From Lobosporangium transversale (lineage: Eukaryota > Mortierellomycota > Mortierellomycetes > Mortierellales > Mortierellaceae): a stretch of 64,000 bases of DNA. How positions within the stretch are numbered: position 1 is the first letter of the stretch; every line of letters starts with the position of its first letter. The position numbers and the translations under genes are program-made. The notes under the pieces were generated by a model. That model was not told the origin of the DNA. It ran no database searches and saw nothing but the letters and a program-made list of their open reading frames with translations. Below are positions 13,221 to 27,472 of the stretch, in pieces. The DNA lies in NCBI RefSeq assembly GCF_002105155.1, contig NW_019028989.1, positions 310,001 through 374,000 of the forward strand, given 5' to 3'.

Positions 13221-13348
13221 TAGGCTCGTCACCAGCCTGAGAGAGAAGCATCTGCAAGAGCAAGCCACCAGTTGCCTTTTTAGGCACGCTTGCCTTGCAG
13301 CACGTGTAAACACACGTGCGCTTCGTCCTCAGGCTGGTGACGAGCCTA
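13221..13348. mobile_element. 128-bp MITE with 21-bp terminal inverted repeats
   Basis: The left end taggctcgtcaccagcctga(g) is exactly inverted at the right end, ctcaggctggtgacgagcct(a). The outermost TA on each side may be a TA target duplication, which would suit a Tc1/mariner-type donor, but this is not proven. The inside has a second small palindrome (cacgtg...cacgtg near 13301-13318) and no ORF. It lies between Prp4 and the alcohol oxidase. The same end sequence recurs in the foldback element at 56909-57349. Confidence 0.8.
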
Positions 13349-13384
13349 GATTGAAACAAGTCGTGCGAGACAGAGGTATACGCC

Positions 13385-13681
13385 TCAGTTGCTTTTTCCT
13401 ATGACCTCTTTCAATACAAGTGGGTCTTCTGGTCCCGATTCTGCAATATCCTTTGATGTCATATCCACCATGGATTGTTCTGAGCTTGGCATTGGGCCGG
13501 GAGCTTGAACCGATTGTGAGTGTGTATCTTTGGTGGTTCGCCTGTAGAGAAAGAGAGGCCGAAGCGAAGTATAAAGTCTATACAGAGATTTAGAGCCGAA
13601 GAGCAATTTGAACGCTTTTTGTGTAAAATAAAAGGAGACATCCTCTGTCCCATTTTTCCTCCTTGCCTTTCCTTTCTTCAT
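13385..13681 (-). CDS. Possible small hypothetical protein, 98 codons
   Basis: A minus-strand ORF starts MKKGKARRKNG and ends KEVIGKSN. It lies divergent from the alcohol oxidase, whose start is 145 bp away. A tctctacag acceptor-like signal inside it suggests that, if real, it may be spliced with only its C-terminal half coding. No domain is recognised and no family can be named. Its position within a promoter-sized gap argues against it as much as for it. Confidence 0.25.
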   Translation of the reverse strand: MKKGKARRKNGTEDVSFYFTQKAFKLLFGSKSLYRLYTSLRPLFLYRRTTKDTHSQSVQAPGPMPSSEQSMVDMTSKDIAESGPEDPLVLKEVIGKSN

Positions 13682-13825
13682 TTTCTATCTTTCTATCTGT
13701 CCCTTTTGATCAACCCAATAATCTAATAACCCAGTAACTCCGATACTTGAAATAATTCAAAGATCAGGGAGGTTCACTCTTTATCATTCACTTTGAAGAC
13801 GCTTGATATTCTATAAAGGTTCATT

Positions 13826-15552
13826 ATGGCCATTCCGTCCGACGCAGTAAAGCCTACCCTTACCAGCGACCAAGTCAAGGTCCTGATCGCTATTGTAGAC
13901 ACCTTCATCCCTGAATTAACCGGTCAGGAACTCGAAAATTTTGTTCGGGACTATTCTGATGGGACAAATGAAGAAGCTTTACGTGCCTTTGCCAAAGCAG
14001 GGATCGTGAATCAAAACCTCGCTGATACCATCGTTGAAAAGATTCATTCACTTCCACCCGAGAAAATTGAAGAACTCGGCACAGTTTTCAAGCTTCTTTC
14101 CACAAAGTAAGCTGTAGTTGTTCACTTTGCATGAAAATCAAATAATTCTGCGGGCAGAGGATACATCAACAGGTTCCATTCTTGGATCTTCATTCTAACA
14201 ACGAACTTTGTCAATATTGGATTTATTTGATTTATGGATGGACATAAGACTCGGAACGTTGGCTCTAGGAGGCACTTATGGAGATTTTCCGTCTCTTTCA
14301 AGAGAGCAGCGCACCCAAATTGTGCTTTCGTGGTCTAACAGCATGATCACCAAGTTCCGTATCCTTTCACGTGCCATGTGTAGCTTGGCTGCCGTCACCT
14401 TTTATTCTTCCCCCCTTGAGGCCGTTCACCGTGGTATTGGTTATCCAGGCCCTGACCCTCAGATGCACTCGGAGCGCTACTCAGCAAAGACATTTCCTTC
14501 GTACGACTTTATTGAAGTACCACCAGAGGGACTTGAGCTCACATTCGATGTCGTCGTTGTCGGTTCAGGTGCAGGTGGTGGAGTTGCTGCTGCTGAGTTG
14601 GCTAAGGCTGGCAAGAGCGTCTTGGTGATTGAGAAAGGCCATTGCTATGCTCAGAGCGAGCTGACTCTTGATCAAGCTGATGCTTTTCAGAAGTTGTATG
14701 AGAATGGTAATGCAATCCAGTGACGAAAAAGTTTGTTTCATGCACATGTTTGCTTTAGTGATGTTTGACACAAAGTGAACCCCCACACTTGCAAATAACG
14801 TACTTTCCTGCGAAGTTAATGGCAATACTTTATTTGTTTTTTCTTTATCCCACATACTTTGTCTAGGCGGATCATTGGCGAACCACGATGGAGCCATCAC
14901 AATTCTTGCCGGCAATACATGGGGCGGTGGAACGACCGTCAACTGGTGCGCATCCTTACAGCTCCCATACTATGTCCGTGAAGAATGGGCCAAGCTAGGT
15001 CTACCCCACTTTGTATCTCCAGCTTACCAACAATCGATTGATACGATTATCGAACGTCTACACGTCACGGACAAGTTCATTGAGCATAACCGTCCTAACG
15101 CTCTTTTATTGGAGGGTTGCCGCCGACTTGGCTATCCTACTGGGAATATTCCTCAAAACACTGGTGGTCATAAGCACTCTTGCGGTTGGTGTGGGTTCGG
15201 ATGTCGCTTTGGTGAGAAACAAGGAACCTTAATGACCTTTTTGGTTGACGCCAAGAATCATGGAGCACAGTTCATGCAGGATACATTTGTTGAACATGTT
15301 CTGATCCAAAAGGGTAAGGCTGTGGGTGTTGTTGCTTACCAAAACGGGCGAAAGATTACAGTCCATGCAGAAAAGGTCGTAGTCTCGGCTGGTTCAATTC
15401 ACACACCTGCGATTCTGCAACGAAGTGGACTCAAGAATAAGCATATCGGACGTCACTTACATCTCCATCCTGTCAACTATGTCTTTGGCAAGTTTGATGA
15501 GAAGATTGAGTGTTACCAAGGTTCAATTATGACTGCTGTAAGTATGCCCCCC

Positions 15553-15588
<36 letters not shown>

Positions 15589-16390
15589 TTCATATTCATT
15601 TGCCATTCTATTTCTTTCATTTTATTTTAAAGATTACGACTGTAGCTGAAAACACGGATGGAAAAGGATATGGGTCCAAGATTGAGGTTCCATCAAACCA
15701 CCCCGCATTAAACTCTGTCTTCCTTAAATGGAGAAATGCCGCTGATCATAAGCGTCGGATGATGGAAATGAACCACATCATGCCTCTCCTTGTACTTTGC
15801 CGCGATCGGGAGGGAGGCTTTATTAGTATTGGCTCCGACGGACTACCACGCATTAATTACAGTCTCTCAAAGCACGACGCTGTTTCAATCGAAGAGGGAA
15901 TTGATCGTTGTCTCCGTATTCTAGTTGCCGCTGGCGCCAAATCCGTCTGGACCACGCATCGTGATCTCGAGCCATTCGATGTTAATCCCGAGTTGGGATA
16001 TGATGACCCCGCTTTCAAGAAGTATTTAGCGCAGGTCAAGAAGATTGGTGTTAGTGCCCATACCACAAATATTGGCTCAGCACATCAAATGGGAACTTGG
16101 TAAGTTTTATTAAAGTATAGCTGAGTATTTGGGCAGACTAAAGTGTCTTTTTCTTTTTTATTGAAAATTAATTCACTCTTCATTATTTTACTAGTCGCAT
16201 GGGAGGCAGCCCCAGCAAATCGGCTCTTAAGCCTACAGGAGAGACCTGGGAGGTCAAGAATCTGTATGTGGCTGATGCTTCCGCCTTCCCTACAGCCAGT
16301 GGTGTTAATCCCATGTTGACAACTTACTCACTGTCGCACTCGATCGCCCAATTCATCAAGAAGTCGTATGAGACCACTTCCAAGCTTTAA
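13826..16390 (+). CDS. Long-chain fatty alcohol oxidase, GMC family, peroxisomal (PTS1)
   Basis: This flavoenzyme family oxidises long-chain alcohols to aldehydes with O2, giving H2O2, in the omega-oxidation route. Exons: 13826-14106, 14249-14706, 14867-15537, 15633-16099, 16195-16390, summing to 2073 nt or 690 residues, about the size of yeast FAO1. After an N-terminal helical region typical of the family, the FAD dinucleotide fold reads VVVGSGAGGGVAAAELA near residue 200. NTWGGGTTVNW follows in the GMC N domain and DASAFPTASGVNPM in the C-terminal GMC domain. The protein ends in SKL, a canonical type 1 peroxisomal targeting signal, so a peroxisomal site is strongly inferred. The third intron carries a T tract of about 30. 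A TATA-like tctataaagg lies just 5' of the start codon. Confidence 0.93.
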
Positions 16391-16447
16391 ACATTATTGA
16401 TCTTTAGAATAGACATAATATCAGAAAGGTGGCAACATAAAGTATTT

Positions 16448-16977
16448 TTATTCTATCATGCCAACAATCTCTTCTCCATCGTCTTCATCTTGTACATTTT
16501 GTATCACTTCTTCCCCTCCATCGTCGTAATCTTCTTCAGAGGCATTTTCTGCCAACAACTCTTGGTTATCCTCCGCATCTTCAGGCAGCTTGATTGCTTC
16601 AAGGTCATCAACTTCAGGAAACTCCCTTTGTACCATTTTCGAGTAATTATCCAAGTCTACACATAAAGAGTAATTGTGCATGTTAATAGGAGCACATTCA
16701 AATAGTGATATTATGCGCGAGTATAATATGAATAAGAAACTATAGCTCGTTACCTATAGGTGCCTTCTTATTCATGGCTGCAGCAAGACGGTTATGGTTG
16801 AGCCGATCTTCTCGTTTATACTTATTTCTAACCGCGATCCGTGTTTTGCTTGGGAATAATCTACAAATGATGCCAAAATCTGTACCCCATTGCGAAATAG
16901 CCTACATAAAGTGAAGATGAAGGAATTAATAGAGAGTAACCCTTTCTTCTTTGATTCTCTGCTTCCCAATCCATACT

Positions 16978-17011
<34 letters not shown>

Positions 17012-18567
17012 TATGGCTTACTTCATAAAAAAGTTCCGTCTCTGCCTCTGTCCATCTTTCTGAACGAATCTTTTTGCTAAATGATGCGCTGTTGACGAAT
17101 TTAGTTGCTGACGATTCTTCGACGTATTCTAGAGGTCCTCGATGGCCATTTGCCTCTACTACTGCATGATCAACAGTTAATGAATCCATGTCCAATTCGA
17201 TTCGACCATCAATCACCCGAACCTGAGGAGCAAGACTGTTTTGTGTGTAATTAGTAACAATACTAACTATAAAAGATAATAAAGACAAGAGTAGCATTAC
17301 GAGTCGGCTATATTCCTTTACGTTTTATGAGTTTGTGGAGGTTTCGGAGCGATGTTTTCGCTTTTCGCTCGTTTCATCTTTTCGTTTTTAACTTGCTCGT
17401 CGGTCGTATTGCCTGTGTTACTTGCATCGTCTGCATCATTTACCTCATCGTCGCTTTCCTGAGGCGGCGATGGCCCACGTCCTTCCATGCGTCGAATATC
17501 CCTTATCCGCTGTGCCTTCTTGTCAACCTTTTTCTTGGTCTCCAAAGCCTTCTGGATCTCTGAATATATTTTAGATCGCCTTCCGACGCCGAGATCTCTT
17601 GTAAATTCATACATGTACATGTTGGAGTAGTCGGGCATTAATTCCTCGCCGTCCTCTCCTTCGATGCCATCGCCAGTCCCATCGGCATCATCTGCTGTAT
17701 GGTGACGACTAGCACTGATTACAACAGCAGTGTGACTCCTCGGTCGAGCAATTTGCTTCCCTTTAACCCGCTTCCTAACCGATATATGGCTTGGGACTTC
17801 AATGCTGCTATTCCCGTCATAATCATCAAGGTCATGCGCATCTGAATATCGTTTTGCGGTAGGGGCATGTATAATTGAACCCCCTTTGACTGGTTTTTGA
17901 GATAATGAAGCGGATGATGCTGGTGCTGCAACTATTGACGAAGATGCTTGTGTTATCGCTGCTGCTGAGGAAGAAGACGGTACGCTATCTGAAGAAGGCG
18001 AAGGTGGCGGTGATGGAGATAATGGTTTTGTAGTAGCCTGGGATGTTGATACAGAGATGGTCTGTCCAGAGGATCGATTAGCCTTAGTGGAAGTCAAAGT
18101 TGAAATGTTTGATGAGTTAGCCGCTGGGGTTGCAATTGACATTCTCCGGGCAGTTTCTTTTTGAGCTTGCTGTGGACTGAAGAGGGTATTAGAAGAGCGT
18201 GGCGTTGCTGCTGTCGGAGTCGTAAGGTTGTTTTCGGTATCAAGCTCTGCCAGCAAGGTGGCTCCGAAGGATCCTGCATCGCTTCCTGTAATAGATGGTG
18301 TGGCTGTAGAGGCTCCATCCTCTGATACGACAGTTTTATTACGATTTGGCCGGGTTTTGAGTGTTGGAGCGAATCTTTTTTGACCCTTGTCTAAATGAAA
18401 AAAAAAATAAAATAAAAAAAAATAAATAAATAAAAATAAAAAGTACGAATTTAGATGACATGCAAAAAAAAAAAGGGAGACGAGTGAGGAAAGTAAACTC
18501 AAAACCATTCCATCGCTCGCGATTAGTCCGGACTCAATTTACCGATGCGAGTGCTGATGCCAGACAT
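16448..18567 (-). CDS. BDP1: TFIIIB subunit Bdp1 (B'')
   Basis: Bdp1 joins TBP and Brf1 to recruit RNA polymerase III to tRNA and 5S promoters. Exons: 18567-18543, 18390-17322, 17235-17022, 16901-16754, 16656-16448, totalling 1665 nt or 554 residues, close to yeast Bdp1 (594). The tiny first exon encodes MSGISTRI and joins KGQKRFAPTLKTR, the usual fungal N-terminus. A disordered Ser/Thr/Ala region follows, then LAPQVRVIDGRIELD and the extended SANT domain, RWTEAETELFYEAISQWGTD (residues about 410-460). The SANT core is split exactly by an intron containing a T tract (plus strand 16981-17006). The C-terminus is strongly acidic. The gene converges with the alcohol oxidase; the two stop codons are about 57 bp apart. 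Confidence 0.92.
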
Positions 18568-18788
18568 GGATGCTGTTTTGTGAAACTATTAAAGTGCGTT
18601 TGACGTATGTGCCTGGCTCCGTTCTTTGTGCTGTTGGAAGAAGTGTGGGACAACTGGCGAACGGCCAACTAATGTTGTTCGTGGCTTTTTTTTGGGCGAA
18701 ACAAGTTGCCACCAAATCTATCACTAAGAAAAAAAAAAAAAAAAAAAACATGGTAAGCACTCACTTTCAGAGTTCATGCCATTCCATC

Positions 18789-20047
18789 ATGTTGCCAACA
18801 CCAGATCTCTCACATCTCAAACGACAGGATTATGAACACATTTATGAACCTGCAGGTGATTTTCACAGTGGCATTTAAAGGCTCATGGAGGCCCTTCTAG
18901 TAAAGGAAGATCTATTAAATTATGACAGCTCTTTTACGTTATTTTATTCTATCTTTCTTTAAAACAGAGGATACATTTTTATTCTTGGACGCTTTCGAGG
19001 ATGAGGCTCTCTTTCTGAAAGAGCTACAGCCAAAAATTTCTTTAGAAATTGGGTTAGTTACCCCGGGCACACCCTAAATATCCATTATACGCTCAATGTA
19101 CAATCCATATGTTTATCTTTTTTGCCTGCTTGCATCACTTGGAACAGATCCGGATCGGGTTGCGTCACTGCATTCGTCGCCAAAATTTTGGGTGAATCGA
19201 ATTGCTGTAAGTTCAGATTGGCTTAATAGATAGTCCCAAAGTCGAGCCCGATGATCCTGGACGAACGCTGATAGATGCTTTAATTTATTTGCAATGTCAG
19301 TAAAGTTCTGCACAGATATCAATCCTAGAGCAACAAGAGCCACTAAAAGAACAGCTAAACATAATCAGGCATGCTACTTTAAAAAAGCGTTAACGACTCT
19401 ATGAATATGAAAACTGATAGTTACTAACACATTCCCGTTTCAATCGACACCTTATTTCAAGGTCTCTGTTGAAATTATTGAGACTCATCTGATTTCTGGT
19501 CTACTGCCAAGATTGCAGGGTCAATTTGATTTAATTTACTTCAACCCACCGTATGTTCTCACTCCATCAGAAGAAGTTGGATCAAATTCTGTGGAAGCTG
19601 CTTGGGCTGGTGGAATTGATGGTCGTGAAGTAATTGATGAATTGCTACCCTACATTAAGGTAATACAAGCGATACTTTTTCTATTTTTTTTTTTTTTTTT
19701 TTTTTTCAATTTTACAGCGAGCCTTTCTCTTACTGATTTACCGTGATTTTGATTTAATAGTGTCTCCTCTCCTCGATAGGTGTCTTTTATATGGTGGTCA
19801 TTAATGAAAATAAGCCGGATGAAATAAGGAATATTATGCGGCAAGACGGATTTGATTCAAGTGTATGTAGTTAGTAGGGAGTAAAAGTGGCAAACGAAAA
19901 AAAAAAAAAAAAAAATGCCAGTGTTTAGCTATTTTTATGAATGATACCTGTATTTATATCATTTTTTGTAACTTTTAGATTGTCAAAACCCGTTTGGCAG
20001 GACGAGAAAAACTCTTTATTCTGAAGTTCGTTAGAGCAACACTTTAA
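18789..20047 (+). CDS. MTQ2: eRF1 glutamine methyltransferase subunit (Mtq2/HemK2/N6AMT1)
   Basis: This is the SAM-dependent catalytic subunit that, with Trm112, methylates the GGQ glutamine of release factor eRF1. Seven exons: 18789-18855, 18968-19052, 19148-19206, 19301-19368, 19462-19659, 19761-19862, 19979-20047. They total 648 nt or 215 residues; human N6AMT1 has 214. The SAM loop is LEIGSGSGCVTAF, the acidic ribose-binding motif is TDINPRAT, and the catalytic motif is FNPPYVLTP. The family's EEVGSNSVEAAWAGGIDGRE segment follows. The fourth intron appears to use a GC donor (cag/gcatgc), the only reading that keeps frame with the ttactaac branch point and tttcaag acceptor. The Mtq2 start is about 220 bp from the divergent Bdp1 start. 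Confidence 0.9.
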
Positions 20048-20433
20048 TATTATTTCCTCATGATAGAAATAAAATAACAGTTAATAAGTCAACAAGTCAT
20101 TCGATAGTAGCTGAATAAATGTTGGCACTGACCACATCAAGTGATTGGGAAAATCAATTCACTTTTGGTTCTACGGACTTGGCAGCAAATCCTTTTGTTC
20201 AAAGCCACCGAATTACCATAGTAACCCACCCGAACAACAAAAAATTGCAGAACATTGGTGCCATTCTTTGCATCCTTCTCATCCTTGAAAGACTCGCCAA
20301 CCATGGGTAAATGCAACTGTTAACCACATTTAAGAAGCATATTTGAAGTAGCACCATGAGGATAATCCATAATTCCTCTAGTCGATTCACTTTCATAATA
20401 ACAACAGGATTTGTAAATACTAATCTCAATCCG

Positions 20434-22970
<2,537 letters not shown>

Positions 22971-24420
22971 TATTTTGAAGATACAAGGAATCAATGCTTC
23001 ATGCTTTTTCAAATGCCTTGTACTTTAGACTGCGCTGCGATCTAATCAAATGTATAACAATATCTAGGAGAAATGCAGTGGAGAATGAAGAATTTTTTTT
23101 AAAGAAAAGAAACTTAAAGAAATAATGTGACGAACTATCCTTTGTTTCCATGAGGAAATTTTCACTGAATGAGGTCATGAATGGGAAGCAACGACAACAG
23201 ACATAGTCCGTCCCATTAAAAAACGGGACTGTCCAAGAATGTTGTAAAAGGAACAAGAAACACATTAGTGCAAAGAATTAAATAAATTAAGACGAAGACC
23301 TTTCAGGATCTAGCCATATTTGTAGTAGACTAAATCCTATTGTTGGTGCCGGCTTGATACCTCTCCTCCTCCTGGGCTCAACAAAGGTTCTTTCAGTATT
23401 TCGAGTTTGGACCCAGCCTGTCAGTGCATTACACGTAAGCCACAGAGGCTCCCAATGCATCGTAAGGATTCGTGGCTGTGTGCTAAATAAGATTGTGGAC
23501 CGTGAATAAATACATTTTATGCCCGTTCAGACCGAATGATTGGCCTTTTCAAACGTCGTCCATGGCCTTCATGATATAACCAGGTTTCAATGATGAGTTC
23601 CTCTAACCATTAATACACGTACATGATTAAATTGATTGGACATCTTAAGGCGTAGAACATTTTTGTGCCATGAGCGTTGAGAAACAGCTATTAAGAAATT
23701 GAAATTTCGTACGCGTCTTTTTTAGTGGCAGGGCTGATATATGATAATCGATGGGTTTCTCGATGCGTTCCAAAAAAAAAAAAAAAAAAAAAAAAATACA
23801 AGCCGGTGGCACGAAGGCAAGATCTTGGTTCTTCTATGGGCTTAATCACTTAGTTTATCCCTTGAACCGTAAAACAGAAAATATTTGCCCATCTAGCTTT
23901 CATCAATTCATGGACAGAAAAGACCTAGTTCTCCGTGCTTTCAAGGAAGAAAAAAATCAGTAAAAATCAATTGGCAAAAAAAAATCGGCATATATCAAGC
24001 TATAATCACTATGTCTATCATTCACTTGCCTCCACTTCTTTGCGCATCTAACAACTTTTGCAGCTTTTTCATTTCTTGTTGTTAGTCATACTGAAGCCTG
24101 GATTTAGCATGTGTAGATTGGAGAAGTGTTTTTTTTAAATGTGATCCTTTTGTTTCGAGTTGCATTGCTGCTCAGCCTTTGTTTTGCTCTCTTTCATACA
24201 CCTAAAAATACACCTCTCTCTTCCTCTCTCTCTCTCTCATTTCACGCTGATACAACGACATTTATCTCTCACCTTTTCATCCTCTCACCTCATACTTTCA
24301 CACTCTCACAGATTACAACCTTTTGCTTAAAAGTAAACCATGTCTACTCGAACAACCTCAACTTCAATCTTTAGCTGCATAGACTAACATTGCTTACATT
24401 CTTTTATAGTATACTTTCTC
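22971..24420. other. Gene-poor stretch before the pseudogene cluster
   Basis: It starts with the U2AF 3' flank and has no ORF I can support. An A tract of 25 lies at 23772-23796. A CT-rich stretch with a short CT microsatellite (about 24217-24239) precedes the first XPG-like pseudogene and may be its old promoter, since CT-rich runs also sit upstream of intact genes in this window. Confidence 0.45.
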
Positions 24421-25688
24421 TAGATGGGTATAAAAGACTTCTGTTCATACCTTTCAAGGAGAGGTCTGCCACCAAAGGAGATTGATGTAACATGAGCTTG
24501 CTGCTGAACCCGACTCATCTTTTGAGTTGGATCTGCTTGGCACTTTCCACAGTGATATACACAATATCATCCTAAGGAAACTCAGTCGAAGCTCTTTCAC
24601 TGCCTATGGCTAATATCATTCTAAAGATCTTTGGTCCTCTTGCCACAGTGACGATACACATTGATGGGCCTCGCTCCAATAAAAAAAGTCCACGCTTATA
24701 GAGATCAAGATGCTAAGCGTACAGCAGCTGATACAGAGCTTGATACACACATAGCCAACATGGAAACCAAGTCCACCGAGGGGAATGGGGTCTCGAAGCC
24801 ACATGATTTCCATTAAAAAGAGTCCTCGATAGCTCTCCACATTCAGTCATAACGAGAAGAAGGAACTCGCAACGCCATTTGGCCGATACAATAACTTTGT
24901 ATCTGCCATTGTAGCAATGAGGCTGATGTATATATTGCCGCCAAATGTATCTGGAGATTCTGATCTTCTCATATATCCTTCAACTCCTAGTCTATGGCAT
25001 TATATACGATAACTTACATTTCAAATATCCCAACCTTTGGTCTTGTCACAAACGCTGAGGTTATCTCATCGCTCACTGACACTGATGCCGAAAAGTTGAC
25101 GGTATCATATGTTCGTGAGGTCCATGCCGTAGCCGTTGAGCTCCTTCAGAGGCCGATTTGACCACTCAACCAGTGTTTTCTTTGGTAGAATTCAAACCCA
25201 GATTTCGCAACAACCAACCTCTGGAAGGCTCCTTCATTACCATGACAAAATGAGGGCTACGATATCCGCTAGGTACCAAAACAAAAATAATCAACCTCAA
25301 CCCAGGTAAACTCCTTTAAATGAACATTTTCCGGGGCATATATAAAAAAAAAGTAATCTAACCCTTGACATTGTTGCTTTGTAATAAGATTCTTTATACC
25401 TAAACGCGCAAAGCCGAATCACTAACGACCTGTTTCCCCTACCGAGAAAGGGAACTCTCTCCCAAAAAATATGAGCTGATCAACTGTAAACCACACGACC
25501 GTCCCGTCAGCTCCGATCATCAAAGAAAGCCCAAGAAAAAAATGGAAAAGGAAAAGAAAGAGGATGAGAAAGAAGAGGCGACTAAGGAGGAAAAGAAGAA
25601 GAAAAAAAAGAACAAAGGGAAGGGCGGCAAGTACATCAGAAAGACTGATAAATCTAGGAAGGTGAAGAAGGCTACTACCGAGGATTGA
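24421..25688 (+). pseudogene. XPG/FEN-like (PIN-fold) nuclease pseudogene 1
   Basis: The start ATG opens MGIKDFCSYLSRRGLP, the classic XPG N-terminal form, but a stop follows within 25 codons. Frames further on still show LDLLGTFHSDIHNIILRKLS (about 24517-24600), TVTIHIDGPRS, NEADVYIAAKC (an XPG-I type acidic motif, about 24914) and PTFGLVTNAEV. A lysine-rich nuclear-signal-like tail lies near 25540-25688. At least four stops or frameshifts separate these pieces, so no full protein can be made. The order of motifs matches one complete nuclease of the family, so this is decay of a full-length gene and not a domain fragment. Intact relatives in fungi are annotated as PIN-domain-like proteins. 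Their function is not known to me. Confidence 0.7.
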
Positions 25689-25934
25689 CGGTTGAAGAGA
25701 GAGTGGCGCTAAACTGTAGATATTTTTTTACACAACATGGATGTTGTGCGTGGACCCACGTCTGATTTTCTTACAAAAAACAAAAAAAAAAACTGAATAG
25801 ACGTGATGTGTAGATCCACATTTTATTCTCACTTTCCAATCCATCATCTGTCCTACCAAAGCTCCTCAAGCTGTCCAAAACCCCATCTCTAATTACCTGC
25901 CCTGACCCCTTTTTTTCCTTGCCCGATCTATACC

Positions 25935-27472
25935 ATGGTGTGCAGGGTCTGTACCAGTATCTGAAGGAACGTGGGCTTCAAGGTGTTCCTATTGCCCGTT
26001 TGACACAACCTGGGGTGCATTTTGGCCTCGATATCTTTGGCACTTATTACCAGTTTATTTTGGCCAGCTTGGCCTCAACCTCTAGTTTCGACCCATATCA
26101 AGCGGGCATAAGGCTAACGTACGCCATATCGTCGTCGTTTGACCCGCGTTGTTATACGTTACCTCTCGAGGATGCGCACAGGGAAGAAAAGCTAAAAGCT
26201 TACGATGGGCGCCAAAATAGCCGAATACAGGCAAACAAGCAGCTGCAGGAAACCTCACCATGACGCGCTCGGTCAGTTCAGGGAAGATGGAGTTCCAAAT
26301 CTATTATCCACCGGAATGAAGCTTGCCTGAGGAGAGTCTTCGTTGCCACCACTGAGGCACGAAACAGATTGGCAGATGACCTTGCAACTGTATTCACTAT
26401 ATGCCGCTGCTAAGGAGAATCTGACGCATGCATTGCTGCTTTATGTCGTGGCCAGCCCGGCTTAATAGATCCTTGAGTGTATTTGAAAGCTTTGCTGTGT
26501 CGTCGGATAGTAATTTCGTTATCTATCCAAATATCTTCTACGTAGTTAGGACAAGAAGGGTTTGTTTATTGAGGAGGGTCGATGTAATGCAAGCTCTTCG
26601 GCTACCGTCCCCTGATCACCTTGCGGCCCTCGGGGTGGTGCCTAAAACCGACTATACAGATAATATCCCACAGTATGGCCTAACAAGGAATCTATACATC
26701 ATCCGAGACTTGCCTCAAGCTCAATTGGCTCATGTGTTACTGAGATGTTTCCTAGAGTTCGCTAAGTCAAGAAGATCAAAGTTGTTTTTATTATTGGTGC
26801 CAGGCGGGAGCCTTTTATTAAGGACCCGCCATGACCGTCACAAATGTTCTAGCCTTATGAATAAAAATGTGAGCCTCGGTACGTAACAGTTACTAGCCTC
26901 CCATATCACCACGATGAACCAAAGGCCAATCACGGCTATCACTCTCAACTACTTTGCTCTGGTTGTTAATGCCTTTTTAGATATCAGACCGCTTCTACCA
27001 ACCAGATGTTCATATCCGGGCTCGCCACCTTCAACCAATTGAAAGCTCTTCGTGCCACTGCGATTGTAGTCCAAAGGTTAGTTCAACACACCTCCTTCTT
27101 GCTATCAACACTAGCACACAATTAACTAGTGATTGAGGTAATTTGCAGCTGGCAAACAACTGACTTTTTTATTTGTTTTCTTTTTATGTTGAATGACTGG
27201 TAGGCCGAACACATCATATATCTGCGAAGGATCGAATTCTAGTCAGCTCCGGCCGCACTTCGAGAGCAAGAAAGCAAAGCTGCATCCTCAAACAGCGACT
27301 TTGGGTGCTGGCACGCGTACTTCTCGTCCAGCACCACCGCGAGATCTATCAGCTCTATAAGGTGAAGAAAATGACCATCGAGAAGAAGGCACTACCAAGG
27401 AAAGGTAGTACATCAGAACCAGAAAAGAGGAGAGGCGTCGTTGCTGCCACGAAAAGGGACTGCACCATATAG
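25935..27472 (+). pseudogene. XPG/FEN-like nuclease pseudogene 2
   Basis: A second copy lies 250 bp after the first, same strand. It begins at the ATG at 25935, but one base appears missing directly after the ATG, so the coding frame reads GVQGLYQYLKERGLQGVPI from the next frame. VHFGLDIFGTYYQFILASLA follows, then a stop at 26261. The helix-hairpin-helix part is visible at 26590-26720 (LAALGVVPKTDYTDNIPQYG, YGLTRNLYIIRDLP), again followed by stops. A basic tail can be traced to about 27470. The two copies differ strongly in sequence, so this is an old pair, not a recent tandem duplication. Nuclease activity is excluded by the breaks. Confidence 0.68.

Noticed and set aside
25540..25688. Lysine-rich ORF as a separate small basic protein
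   Set aside because: It sits where the basic tail of the first XPG-like pseudogene should be and has no start of its own.
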